Notes: a model not told the origin generated them from the sequence alone. Shown: positions 17,307 to 24,779, numbered from the stretch's first letter. The stretch is DNA of 56,429 bases from DASRSS01 sp035765515 (GCA_035765515.1 DASTXN010000084.1:1-56429), one strand, 5' to 3'. Numbers and translations: made by a program.

Positions 17307-17774
17307 ATGACCAGCCCCGTGAACGGCCTGATGATGCCGTACGCGACCGGCGCGACCGGCCAGACCGGTTCGACGACCGGCACCGGCTCGACCAGTTCTT
17401 CGACCAGCTCGGACAAGAGCCTGCTCGACCCGCAGGCGTTCCTGCAGCTGCTCGTCGCGCAGCTGCAGTACCAGGACCCGACGAGCCCGGTCGACACCTC
17501 CGCGTTCCTCAACCAGACCGCAACGCTGAGCCAGGTCCAGTCGATGACCTCGATGCAGGAGACCCTCTCGTCACTGCTCGGGGCGCAGCAGGCCCAGTCG
17601 GCCACCGCGATGATCGGCAAGCAGGTCACCTACACGGACTCGTCCGGCGCCTCTGCGCAGGGCGTGGTCACCGCGGCGTCGCTGTTCTCCGGCGGCGCCA
17701 CCGTCCAGATCGGTGGCACCTCGGTGCCGCTGTCGAGCGTCACGGAGGTGACCGACCCGACCACCGCGGCGTAG
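17307..17774 (+). CDS. flgD: Flagellar hook assembly scaffold FlgD
   Basis: A 155-residue hook cap. After a Thr/Gly/Ser-rich N-terminus comes the diagnostic DPQAFLQLLVAQLQYQDPTSP and DTSAFLNQTATLSQVQSM. The C-terminal part (IGKQVTYTDSSGASAQGVV) is a short, minimal version of the FlgD beta domain; many FlgD proteins exceed 220 residues. A strong GGAGGAG ribosome site precedes ATG 17307. FlgD caps the growing hook and polymerises FlgE. The last two Ala codons and stop are part of a small perfect inverted repeat. Confidence 0.93.
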   Translation: MTSPVNGLMMPYATGATGQTGSTTGTGSTSSSTSSDKSLLDPQAFLQLLVAQLQYQDPTSPVDTSAFLNQTATLSQVQSMTSMQETLSSLLGAQQAQSATAMIGKQVTYTDSSGASAQGVVTAASLFSGGATVQIGGTSVPLSSVTEVTDPTTAA

Positions 17775-17824
17775 CCGCAAACGGATAGAGCGGCGTAGCC
17801 GCACTTCGAAAGCGGCGCAGCCGC
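17766..17824 (+). repeat. Three tandem GCGGC-N3-GCCGC mini-hairpins before flgE
   Basis: Near-identical 13-mers at 17766-17778, 17790-17802 (both GCGGCGTAGCCGC) and 17812-17824 (GCGGCGCAGCCGC), spaced 24 and 22 nt apart. Each has a 5-bp stem and 3-nt loop. The first includes the flgD stop codon. They lie in the 100-nt gap between flgD and flgE and may affect mRNA processing or relative FlgE expression. Confidence 0.6.
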
Positions 17825-17874
17825 AGCACCACCCAAGACCTAGTACCAACCGCATACACCCAAGGAGCCTTCTC

Positions 17875-18747
17875 ATGCTGCGGTCCCTGTTCACCGGTAT
17901 CTCCGGCCTCTCGGCGCACCAGCAGATGCTGGACGTCACGGCCAACAACATCGCCAACGTCAACACGACCGGCTACAAGTCCAGCTCGGTCGAGTTCGAG
18001 GACACGCTGAGCCAGACGATCTCCGGCGGCGGCGCGGCCACCACCACGGCCGGCGGCACGAACCCGGTCCAGATCGGCCTGGGCGTCCAGGTCGTCGGCA
18101 CCCGCATGGACTTCACGCAGGGCTCCAACCAGGCCACCGGCGTGAAGAGCAACATGCTGATCAACGGTGACGGGTTCTTCGCCGTGCAGAAGAACGGGCA
18201 GACGATGTACACCCGCAACGGCAACTTCGCCGTGGACGACCAGGGCCACCTGGTCACCCCGGACGGTGCCGAGCTGATGGGCGTGACCACCGACCCCACC
18301 ACCGGCACGACGACCAGCGCCCCGATCCAGCTGCCGCTCGCCTCGGCGACGGACGCTTCGGGCAACCCGCTGGGCACCTGGGTCGACTACAACATCGCAC
18401 CCGACGGCACGATCACCGGCGTGGACGCGACGGGTGCACCGGTCGACGTGGCCGGCAACCCCCTCACGGCGACCTCGCCGGTGCTGAAGGCCGACCTGGA
18501 GACGTTCTCCAACCCGGACGGCCTCGAGCGCGCCGGCAACTCGCTGTACATGGCGACGTCCGCGTCCGGCCCCGCCAGCACCACCGGCGTCGGGACGATC
18601 ACGACCGGTTACGTCGAGATGAGCAACGTCGACCTGTCCAAGGAGCTGACGAACCTGATCATCTCCGAGCGCGGCTTCCAGGCGAACTCCAAGGTCATCA
18701 CCACCTCCGACGAGGTGCTGCAGACCCTGGTGAACCTGAAGCAGTAA
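17875..18747 (+). CDS. flgE: Flagellar hook protein FlgE
   Basis: A 290-residue hook/rod-family protein. The N-terminus MLRSLFTGISGLSAHQQMLD with VTANNIANVNTTGYK, the central INGDGFFAVQKNGQ with MYTRNGNFAVDDQGHLVTP, and the C-terminal LTNLIISERGFQANSKVITT with LVNLKQ are all present. It is short for a hook protein (often 400 or more) and close to the size of distal-rod FlgG (about 260). The position after fliK-flgD supports FlgE. No flgF or flgG is in the window, so this protein might serve hook and distal rod. AAGGAG precedes ATG 17875. Confidence 0.9.
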   Translation: MLRSLFTGISGLSAHQQMLDVTANNIANVNTTGYKSSSVEFEDTLSQTISGGGAATTTAGGTNPVQIGLGVQVVGTRMDFTQGSNQATGVKSNMLINGDGFFAVQKNGQTMYTRNGNFAVDDQGHLVTPDGAELMGVTTDPTTGTTTSAPIQLPLASATDASGNPLGTWVDYNIAPDGTITGVDATGAPVDVAGNPLTATSPVLKADLETFSNPDGLERAGNSLYMATSASGPASTTGVGTITTGYVEMSNVDLSKELTNLIISERGFQANSKVITTSDEVLQTLVNLKQ

Positions 18748-18762
18748 CCCCCGAACGACGCT

Positions 18763-18834
18763 CGCGAGTGGCGACTTTGACCCCCGAGTGGCGACGTATA
18801 TGTCGCCACTCGAAGGGGAAAGTCGCCACTCGCG
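18763..18834 (+). repeat. Nested palindrome (CGAGTGG family), copy 1
   Basis: A 72-bp element. The outer arms CGCGAGTGGCGACTTT (18763-18778) and its exact complement (18819-18834), CCCC/GGGG (18781-18784, 18815-18818), and inner arms CGAGTGGCGAC (18785-18795) with complement (18802-18812) surround a 6-nt GTATAT loop. It can fold into one hairpin of 31 bp with two 2-nt bulges. It lies after flgE and may end that transcript, but no T-run follows. A second copy is at 49197-49266. Confidence 0.75.
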
Positions 18835-18864
18835 GCATTTGGACGGGTGCGGGGGCGGGCGCGC

Positions 18865-18891
18865 TCAAGACCGGATCAATACCGCCGATTA
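18865..18891 (+). promoter_or_regulatory. Sigma-28-type promoter for flbD-motA-motB-fliL
   Basis: TCAA (18865-18868), 15 nt, GCCGATTA (18884-18891): 10 of 12 matches to TAAA-N15-GCCGATAA. The start codon of flbD is at 18941, giving a leader of about 40 nt with AAGGA at 18928-18932. Confidence 0.65.
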
Positions 18892-18940
18892 CTACTCCGA
18901 GGGGCCACGGACGGCTCCGCGAGATCCAAGGACGGATGCC

Positions 18941-19222
18941 GTGTTGCAGCTGACGAGACTGAGCGGTCCGGTCTTCGCGCTCAACCCAGACCTCATCGAG
19001 CGCGCCGAGGCCACGCCGGACACTGTCGTGACCCTGGTCAACGGCAGCAAGTACGTCATCCGCGAATCGCTGGACGAGCTCACGACGCTGATCCTCAACT
19101 ACCGCGCGGACATCATCGCGGCCGCACAGGTCCCCGCCGAGACGCGGCGACCCCAACCGCCGAAGAGCACCAATGGCTCGGGCGGCACCGTGGTCGCATT
19201 CCGCACAGGAGAGCAGCAGTAA
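18941..19222 (+). CDS. flbD: FlbD-family flagellar protein
   Basis: A 93-residue protein (FlbD family typically 60-90). The conserved core begins at the first residues: LQLTRLSGPVFALNPDLIE, RAEATPDTVVTLVNGSKYVI, then RESLDELTTLILNYRADII. The frame is open further upstream, but GTG 18941 has AAGGA 8 nt before it and places the start at the family N-terminus. The C-terminal 30 residues are Pro/Gly-rich. In many Gram-positive and actinobacterial clusters this gene precedes motA. Its function is poorly defined and it should not be confused with the Caulobacter FlbD regulator. TAATG overlap with motA. Confidence 0.85.
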   Translation: MLQLTRLSGPVFALNPDLIERAEATPDTVVTLVNGSKYVIRESLDELTTLILNYRADIIAAAQVPAETRRPQPPKSTNGSGGTVVAFRTGEQQ

Positions 19223-19992
19223 TGGATCCGTCGACGATCATCGGCATCGGGCTCGCGCTCACTGCCATCCTCGGGTCGATGATCATGGAGGGCGGCCAGC
19301 CGGCGTCCCTGTTCCTGATCCCCCCGATGATCCTCGTGTTCGGTGGCACCATCGGCGCCGCCATGGCGGGCACGCTGATGCACGAGGCCAAGAACATGCC
19401 GAAGTCGCTCATGCGCGCGATCAAGGCCAAGCCCGGCACGGCGCACGACAACGTCCAGATCATCGTCAAGATGGCAGAACGTGCACGCCGCGAGGGACTG
19501 CTCGCCCTGGAGGGCGACGTCGCCGCAGTCGAGGACGCGTTCCTCAAGCGCGCCCTGGAGCTCGCGATCGACGGCACGGACGCGGACGAGGTGGCCGAAC
19601 TGCTCGGTGCAGAGGTGGACGCCAAGCGCGCCGCCGACGGCGCTGCCGCCAAGCTGTTCCACGACATGGGCGGCTACGCGCCCACCATCGGCATCATCGG
19701 AACGGTCATCGGCCTGGTCCACGTGCTGGGCAGTCTGGCCGACACGTCCACCCTGGGCGAGAAGATCGCCGGCGCGTTCGTCGCGACGCTCTGGGGCGTC
19801 ATGTCGGCCAACATCTTCTGGTTCCCGCTGGCGAACCGCCTCAAGCGGGTCAGTGAGGCCGAGTGCGAGCAGATGGAGCTGGCGATCGAAGGCGTGCTCG
19901 CCATCCAGGCCGGCTCCAACCCGCGGATGATCGCGCAGAAGCTGCAGAGCATGCTGCCGAGCGTCGAGCAGAAGCAGAAGGACGCGGCCTGA
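19222..19992 (+). CDS. motA: Flagellar motor stator protein MotA
   Basis: A 256-residue stator subunit with four expected membrane segments (about 4-21, 28-50, 145-170, 178-200). GGYAPTIGIIGTVIGLVHVL contains the conserved proline of TM3, and the cytoplasmic loop between TM2 and TM3 carries charged residues (KMAERARREG) that contact FliG. ATG 19222 shares a base with the flbD stop, and its TGA shares one with the motB ATG (19992). With MotB it forms the ion channel that drives rotation. Confidence 0.95.
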   Translation: MDPSTIIGIGLALTAILGSMIMEGGQPASLFLIPPMILVFGGTIGAAMAGTLMHEAKNMPKSLMRAIKAKPGTAHDNVQIIVKMAERARREGLLALEGDVAAVEDAFLKRALELAIDGTDADEVAELLGAEVDAKRAADGAAAKLFHDMGGYAPTIGIIGTVIGLVHVLGSLADTSTLGEKIAGAFVATLWGVMSANIFWFPLANRLKRVSEAECEQMELAIEGVLAIQAGSNPRMIAQKLQSMLPSVEQKQKDAA

Positions 19993-20948
19993 TGCCCCGC
20001 CCAGCACGCATGTCGGGCCACCCGTCCGCCATGTCCAGGTCGCGCCGCCGCACCCGGCTGCGCGGCGGCCATGGTGCCGGCGAGGACGAGGGCGGCGCGG
20101 AGCGCTGGCTGGTCACCTACGCCGACATGCTGACCCTGCTGCTGGTGCTGTTCATCGTGCTGTTCTCAATGTCGGTCGTGAACATCTCCAAGTTCGAGCA
20201 GCTGAAGGTCTCGCTGGCCTCGGCGTTCGGCACCGGGCCCAAGAGCGTGCTCGACGGCGGCCAGGGCCTCCTCGACGACACCACGTCCCAGAGCGGCACC
20301 GACACGATCATCCCGGGCACGCCCGCCGATCCGATGCAGCAGCAGGCAGGCAAGGGAACCACGGCGGACCAGATCAACGACGTCCCGACCGACCTGAACA
20401 CGCTGGCGCAGCAGCAGGTCGACAACTTCAAGAAGATCAAGCGTGACGTCAACCAGGCACTGGATGAGGCGGGCATGCGCGGCGCCGTCCAGTTCTCGAT
20501 GGACCGCCGCGGCCTGGTCATGACAGTGGTCACGAACGCGCTGGTGTTCGGCGGAAACAGCGCCGTCCTGCTCCCCGGCGGGCAGAAGATCATGTCGGTG
20601 CTCTCGCCGGAGCTGGCCCAGATCCCGAACCGGATCGAGGTCAACGGGTACACCAACCAGCTGCCGGCCAGCACGTACCCGTACCCGAGCGGCTGGGAGC
20701 TGTCCTCGGCCCGCGCGTCCGCCGTCGTCCGGTACCTGGCCACCCACCACGTGGCCGAGCAGCGGCTGTCGGCGACCGGCTACAACGACCTCGACCCGCT
20801 GATCGATCCCAGCGATCCGAAGGCGGCTACGCGCAACCGCCGCGTCGACATCGTCGTCATGTCCACCCTGCCCGATTCCGCCGGGGATGCCCTGCAGGCG
20901 GCCGAGCACGCCGGCAGCAGTGCCGCTTCCGGCGACGCGACGCAGTAA
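19992..20948 (+). CDS. motB: Flagellar motor stator protein MotB
   Basis: A 318-residue stator subunit. A basic N-terminus is followed by ERWLVTYADMLTLLLVLFIV, with the channel aspartate at D45. A plug/linker region follows, then a C-terminal OmpA-like domain (WELSSARASAVVRYL, ATRNRRVDIVV). The usual peptidoglycan-binding GHTD is here GYTN, so the conserved Asp is replaced by Asn; other OmpA residues including NRRVDI remain. ATG 19992 is used because it couples to motA. Which coupling ion is used cannot be read from the sequence. Confidence 0.93.
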   Translation: MPRPARMSGHPSAMSRSRRRTRLRGGHGAGEDEGGAERWLVTYADMLTLLLVLFIVLFSMSVVNISKFEQLKVSLASAFGTGPKSVLDGGQGLLDDTTSQSGTDTIIPGTPADPMQQQAGKGTTADQINDVPTDLNTLAQQQVDNFKKIKRDVNQALDEAGMRGAVQFSMDRRGLVMTVVTNALVFGGNSAVLLPGGQKIMSVLSPELAQIPNRIEVNGYTNQLPASTYPYPSGWELSSARASAVVRYLATHHVAEQRLSATGYNDLDPLIDPSDPKAATRNRRVDIVVMSTLPDSAGDALQAAEHAGSSAASGDATQ

Positions 20949-20977
20949 TTCCGGCACCACGAAATCGGAGAACGAAG

Positions 20978-21481
20978 ATGAGCACCCCAACAGCGCAGCG
21001 CACGACGTCCAGCAAGTCGGGCGCCGTCGGCAAGGCGGGCGACGCCGACGGCGAGACCGAGGGCGCCAAGGCCAAGGGCGGCAAGGGCAAGTTCTTCAAG
21101 TCCAAGAAGTTCCTGATCGCGGTCGTCGGCGTACTCGTGGTCGGTGGCGGCGCGTACAAGTTCGCGATGCCGCACAAGGCCGCACCGCCGGTCGGCGGGG
21201 ATGTCGTCCCGATCGAGGCGATGACGGTCAACCTGGCCGGTGGGCACTTCCTGAAGGTCGCCGCGGGCGTGCAGCTGGTGAAGGGCAAGGCCACCGCAAC
21301 CGACTTCAACGTCAGCCAGGCCGCCCAGGCGCTGATCGACGAGTTCAGCAACCGAACCGTCCAGTCGCTGAGCACCAACGCGGCGCGCGAGAAGCTGCGC
21401 ACGGAGCTGGTGACCAACGTCAAGAAGGACTACCCCGGGGAGGTGTTCGACGTCTTTCTGACCCAGTTCGTCTACCAGTAA
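20978..21481 (+). CDS. fliL: Flagellar basal body-associated protein FliL
   Basis: A 167-residue bitopic membrane protein. A charged Lys/Gly-rich cytoplasmic N-terminus (1-43), one membrane span (about 44-62, FLIAVVGVLVVGGGAY), then the FliL domain: MTVNLAGGHFLKVAAGVQL, ALIDEFSNRTVQSL, REKLRTELVTNVKK and EVFDVFLTQFVYQ. FliL rings the stator units and supports MotB engagement. It ends the flbD-motA-motB-fliL group; fliM has its own promoter 100 nt later. Confidence 0.92.
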   Translation: MSTPTAQRTTSSKSGAVGKAGDADGETEGAKAKGGKGKFFKSKKFLIAVVGVLVVGGGAYKFAMPHKAAPPVGGDVVPIEAMTVNLAGGHFLKVAAGVQLVKGKATATDFNVSQAAQALIDEFSNRTVQSLSTNAAREKLRTELVTNVKKDYPGEVFDVFLTQFVYQ

Positions 21482-21580
21482 CGCGATGACACGGGGGCAC
21501 GGATGCCTCCGGGGCGGCTCGGGCGGGCCGGAGGCCGACGACGCCCAGGCGCTGAACTTCACCCATTCTTCACATCGGGC

Positions 21581-21607
21581 TCAGGTGCGCCCGTGGGCTG
21601 CCGATAC
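21581..21607 (+). promoter_or_regulatory. Sigma-28-type promoter for fliM, leaderless
   Basis: TCAG (21581-21584), 15 nt, GCCGATAC (21600-21607), then exactly 8 nt to GTG 21616. The frame upstream of that GTG has no ATG, GTG or TTG back to a TGA at 21553-21555, so the start cannot be further left. No Shine-Dalgarno precedes it. Confidence 0.65.
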
Positions 21608-21615
21608 CTCAAGAC

Positions 21616-22554
21616 GTGCCAACCATTCCTGCTCGCGAGCGCTCCTTCGCCCACGCGACCAGGCGGCGGAACGACGCGGTGGTCCCGTACGACTTCCGGC
21701 GCCCGTCCAAGCTGTCCCGTGAACACATCCGGGCCCTGCAGATGGCCTACGAGACCTTCGCGCGGCGGATGACCACCCTGCTCACCAGCAGCCTGCGCCA
21801 GGTCTGCCAGGTGACGATCGCCGACATCAGCCAGCAGAGCTACGAGGAGTACGTCACCGGCCTGGAGGCCCAGACGCTGCTCGTCCCGCTCACCCTCCCG
21901 CCCCTTGCCGGCACCGGGGTGCTGGAGTTCTCGCTGCCGACCGCGCTCACCGCGATCGACCACATGTTGGGCGGCCCGGGCGGCCAACAGGCCTCACGCA
22001 CGCTCACCGACATCGAGACCTCGCTCATCCGCGGCCTGCTCGACCAGATCACCCACACGCTGCGCTACGCGCTGGAGCCGATCGCGGCCGTGACGCCGAC
22101 GCTGGGCCCGATCGAGTACAACCCGCAGTTCGTCCAGGCGGCGGGCGCCACCGACGCCGTCGTCATCGGCGAGTTCGATCTGGTCGTCGGAAACGAGCGG
22201 TGCGTCATGACGCTGTGCTTCCCGCTCGCCTCGCTGCTGCCCAAGCTGATGGCCCAGCGCCCGCGCGACGGAGCCGACAGTGAGGACGCGACGGCCGCCG
22301 CCGCGCTCGCGCGCCGGCTGCGCGACCGGCTGGGTGACGTCCCGCTCGATGTCTCGATCCGATTCGCCCCGGTCAGCATGAGCCCGGATCGCATCCTCAC
22401 CCTCGCCGAGGGTGACCTGCTCACCCTCGACCACCGCTCCGGTGCGCCGCTGACCGTCCAGGCCGGCGGCATCACCTTCGGATCCGCGGTCGCCGGAAAG
22501 TCCGGCAACCGGCTGGCCGCCCTTGTAGTCGACAACACCCAGGAGAACGCGTGA
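21616..22554 (+). CDS. fliM: Flagellar motor switch protein FliM
   Basis: A 312-residue C-ring protein. The middle CheC-like domain runs from VVPYDFRRPSKLSREHIRAL through FARRMTTLLTSSLRQ and ALTAIDHMLGGPGGQ. The C-terminal SPOA domain includes LAEGDLLTLDHRSGAPLTVQ and RLAALVVD. Canonical FliM carries an N-terminal peptide (LSQxEIDALL-like) that binds CheY-P; here only about 22 basic residues precede the core and no such motif is seen. GTG 21616 is fixed by the lack of any earlier start and by the promoter 8 nt upstream. GTGA overlap with fliN. Confidence 0.93.
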   Translation: MPTIPARERSFAHATRRRNDAVVPYDFRRPSKLSREHIRALQMAYETFARRMTTLLTSSLRQVCQVTIADISQQSYEEYVTGLEAQTLLVPLTLPPLAGTGVLEFSLPTALTAIDHMLGGPGGQQASRTLTDIETSLIRGLLDQITHTLRYALEPIAAVTPTLGPIEYNPQFVQAAGATDAVVIGEFDLVVGNERCVMTLCFPLASLLPKLMAQRPRDGADSEDATAAAALARRLRDRLGDVPLDVSIRFAPVSMSPDRILTLAEGDLLTLDHRSGAPLTVQAGGITFGSAVAGKSGNRLAALVVDNTQENA

Positions 22555-23291
22555 CCACCGTCATGTCCACCGCCACGGAGCTGGCCGCCACCGCGGCCGC
22601 CAGCGTCGCCGTGAACCTCGCCAGCGCCGAGCCGCTCACCGTCGGCGAGCCGACTCGTGACGCCGCAGTCGCCGAGGGTGCGGCGCACGCGCTGCTGGCC
22701 CAGTTCACCGGATCGGCCACCGGCGACCTCGTCCTGCTCGTCGACGACGACCTGGCGAGCGCGCTGCGCGAGTCGAGCATCGGCCCGCTGGAGCTGACCG
22801 CGGCGCTGGCGCCGACGATCGAGGCGATCTCGCTGGCGCTCGGTTCGGTCGTGCTCGGCCCGCTGCAGGAGGTCGACCCGCGCCTCGCGATCAACCGCGC
22901 GCTGCAGCACCAGGACTCGGTCATCATGCCGCTGCGGGGCACCCAGTCCGTCCGCGCCAGCGTCGCGCTCGGCGTCGAGCCGCAGCCCGTCCCGCAGGAC
23001 GTGACCCCGGCCGCCGCCGGATCAGTAACCGACGGTCCCGTCGCCGAGCGCCTGGACCTGCTGCGCAGCGTCGAGATGGAGGCGACGGCCGAACTCGGTC
23101 GCGCCCGGATGACCGTCAACGACCTGCTCTCACTGCGCTCCGGCGCGGTGATCGAGCTGGACCGCGCGGCCGGCGCACCCGCCGACCTGTACGTCAACGG
23201 CCGCCTGATCGCTCGCGGCGAGGTCGTGGTCGTGGACGAGAACTACGGGCTGCGGATCACCCAGGTTGTCACCGACGAGGCTACGAGGTAG
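22551..23291 (+). CDS. fliN: Flagellar motor switch protein FliN/FliY-like
   Basis: A 246-residue protein. The C-terminal SPOA domain (about 165-240) is typical FliN: DLLRSVEMEATAELGRARMT, NDLLSLRSGAVIELDRAAG, DLYVNGRLIARGEVVVVDE and YGLRITQVV. The first 150 residues form an extra domain (AHALLAQFTGSATGDLVLLV; LAPTIEAISLALGSVV) resembling the CheC-like part of FliY, but without the S/D-x3-E-x2-N phosphatase signature. It builds the lower C-ring with FliM and FliG and receives export cargo. The extra domain makes it about twice the length of E. coli FliN. Confidence 0.9.
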   Translation: MTTVMSTATELAATAAASVAVNLASAEPLTVGEPTRDAAVAEGAAHALLAQFTGSATGDLVLLVDDDLASALRESSIGPLELTAALAPTIEAISLALGSVVLGPLQEVDPRLAINRALQHQDSVIMPLRGTQSVRASVALGVEPQPVPQDVTPAAAGSVTDGPVAERLDLLRSVEMEATAELGRARMTVNDLLSLRSGAVIELDRAAGAPADLYVNGRLIARGEVVVVDENYGLRITQVVTDEATR

Positions 23292-23297
23292 CCGGTA

Positions 23298-23786
23298 ATG
23301 AACTCAGTCGCGCTGGTGGGGCGCCTGCTGATCTCGCTCGCCGTAGTGCTCGGCCTCATGTGGCTGGTCGCGCGGCGAATGAAGCGCAGTGGCGGGCCCG
23401 GCAAGAACGGCAAGCTGATCGAGCTGCTCTCGCGTCAGCAACTGACCCGCAACTCGTCCGTCGCGGTGGTCCGGGTCCTCGACCAGGGCTTGATCCTCGG
23501 CGTGACGGACGGTCAGGTGGCCGTCCTCGGTGAGGTCGAACTGGACGCGTTGCAGGAAGCCATCGCCGTCAACGAGACCGCGAAGAAGATCCGCCCGGCC
23601 CGCCCGGCCCGCCCGGCTCGGCCGGCTCGGCCGGCGCGGGTGACGCGCCCGGCCGCGGCTGCCGGCGCGGATGTCCCGGCGAACGGCAGCACTCCGCGGA
23701 GCGCGCTGGCCGGCTCGGCACTATCGCTCGGTACCTGGCGGCAGACGGTGGACTCGCTGCGCGACCTGACTGCTCGGCGGACGTGA
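23298..23786 (+). CDS. fliO: Flagellar biosynthesis protein FliO
   Basis: A 162-residue small membrane protein. One N-terminal span (LLISLAVVLGLMWLVARRM), then KLIELLSRQQLTRNSSVAVVRVL with GLILGVTDGQVAVLGEV, the FliO core. The cytoplasmic tail has a pentameric Pro-Ala-Arg repeat (about residues 98-114) and a disordered Ala/Pro stretch. FliO assists assembly of FliP in the export gate. Its stop overlaps the fliP start (GTGA at 23783). Confidence 0.88.
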   Translation: MNSVALVGRLLISLAVVLGLMWLVARRMKRSGGPGKNGKLIELLSRQQLTRNSSVAVVRVLDQGLILGVTDGQVAVLGEVELDALQEAIAVNETAKKIRPARPARPARPARPARVTRPAAAAGADVPANGSTPRSALAGSALSLGTWRQTVDSLRDLTARRT

Positions 23787-24769
23787 GCTCCGGTCGGGCC
23801 ACGGAAGGGCACGGACGCCTCGAGGTCACGACAGGACGAACCGCAACACGCATAGGGCTGTTCTTGCTGGCCCTGCTCGGCGCGATCGCGCTGCTCTACG
23901 GCCACGGCACGAGCCGGGCCGAGGCAGCGCCGGCCAACACCCTGCACGCGCAGCCGGCTGCCGCGTCGGTTCGGCTGGCCGGGCAGCCCGTCCACCTGGA
24001 CGCGCAGCTGGCCCGTTTCACCGGCCCGCGCTCCCAGCCGTTGCAGGACCCGACTGCCCCGACCGGCCCGAAGGGGCCAACGGCACCGACCGCGCCGGCC
24101 ACCTCCGGCGCGGGAACGGTGACCGTGAACGTCGGCGGCAAGCCCAGCCAGTCGATCACGATTCTGCTGCTGATCACCGTGCTGGCCATCGCGCCGTCGC
24201 TGCTGCTGCTGGTCACCAGCTTCACCAAGATCTTCGTGGTGCTGTCGCTGACGCGCAACGCGCTCGGGCTGCAGTCGGTGCCGCCGAACCAGGTGCTGGC
24301 CGGGCTGTCGTTGTTCCTCAGCCTGTTCGTGATGAGCCCGGTGCTGCACAAGGTCTACAACCTCGGCATCCACCCGTACCTGGACGGCACCAAGACGCGC
24401 CAGGCCGCGTGGGACGACGGCATCGCGCCGTTGCGGAACTTCATGCTCAAGCACACCCGTCCGCAGGAGATCGCGCTCATGTTGCGCGCCGGCGGGCAGC
24501 CGAATCCGTCCGACAAGTCCAAGCTGGACCTGACGACGATCATCCCCGCGTTCGTGCTGTCCGAGCTGCGGGCCGCGATGATCATCGGCTTCGTGATCTT
24601 CGTGCCGTTCGTGATCATCGACCTCGTCGTGTCGTCCTCGCTGATGAGCCTCGGCATGATGATGCTGCCGCCGGTCTCGGTGTCGCTCCCCTTCAAGTTG
24701 CTGCTCTTCGTCCTCGTCGACGGCTGGGGTCTGATCATCACCTCCCTCGTCCAGAGCTACAGAACTTAG
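23783..24769 (+). CDS. fliP: Flagellar export gate protein FliP
   Basis: A 328-residue export-gate subunit. Start GTG 23783. An N-terminal signal-like span (about 23-40) ending near AEAAPA is followed by a roughly 70-residue Pro/Ala/Thr-rich extracytoplasmic segment. The conserved core is LLLITVLAIAPSLLLLVTSF with KIFVVLSLTRNALGLQSVPP, NQVLAGLSLFLSLFVMSPV, and the C-terminal FVLSELRAAMIIGFVIFVPF and MMMLPPVSVSLPFKLLLFVL. Usual FliP is about 245 residues, so the N-terminal segment is the unusual part. It forms the FliP5Q4R1 gate. Confidence 0.94.
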   Translation: MSSGRATEGHGRLEVTTGRTATRIGLFLLALLGAIALLYGHGTSRAEAAPANTLHAQPAAASVRLAGQPVHLDAQLARFTGPRSQPLQDPTAPTGPKGPTAPTAPATSGAGTVTVNVGGKPSQSITILLLITVLAIAPSLLLLVTSFTKIFVVLSLTRNALGLQSVPPNQVLAGLSLFLSLFVMSPVLHKVYNLGIHPYLDGTKTRQAAWDDGIAPLRNFMLKHTRPQEIALMLRAGGQPNPSDKSKLDLTTIIPAFVLSELRAAMIIGFVIFVPFVIIDLVVSSSLMSLGMMMLPPVSVSLPFKLLLFVLVDGWGLIITSLVQSYRT

Positions 24770-24779
24770 GTGGGTTTCG

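Noticed and set aside
23595..23640. Tandem CGGCCCGCC-like repeats as a possible CRISPR or mobile feature
   Set aside because: They encode the Pro-Ala-Arg repeat inside fliO and have no spacer structure.
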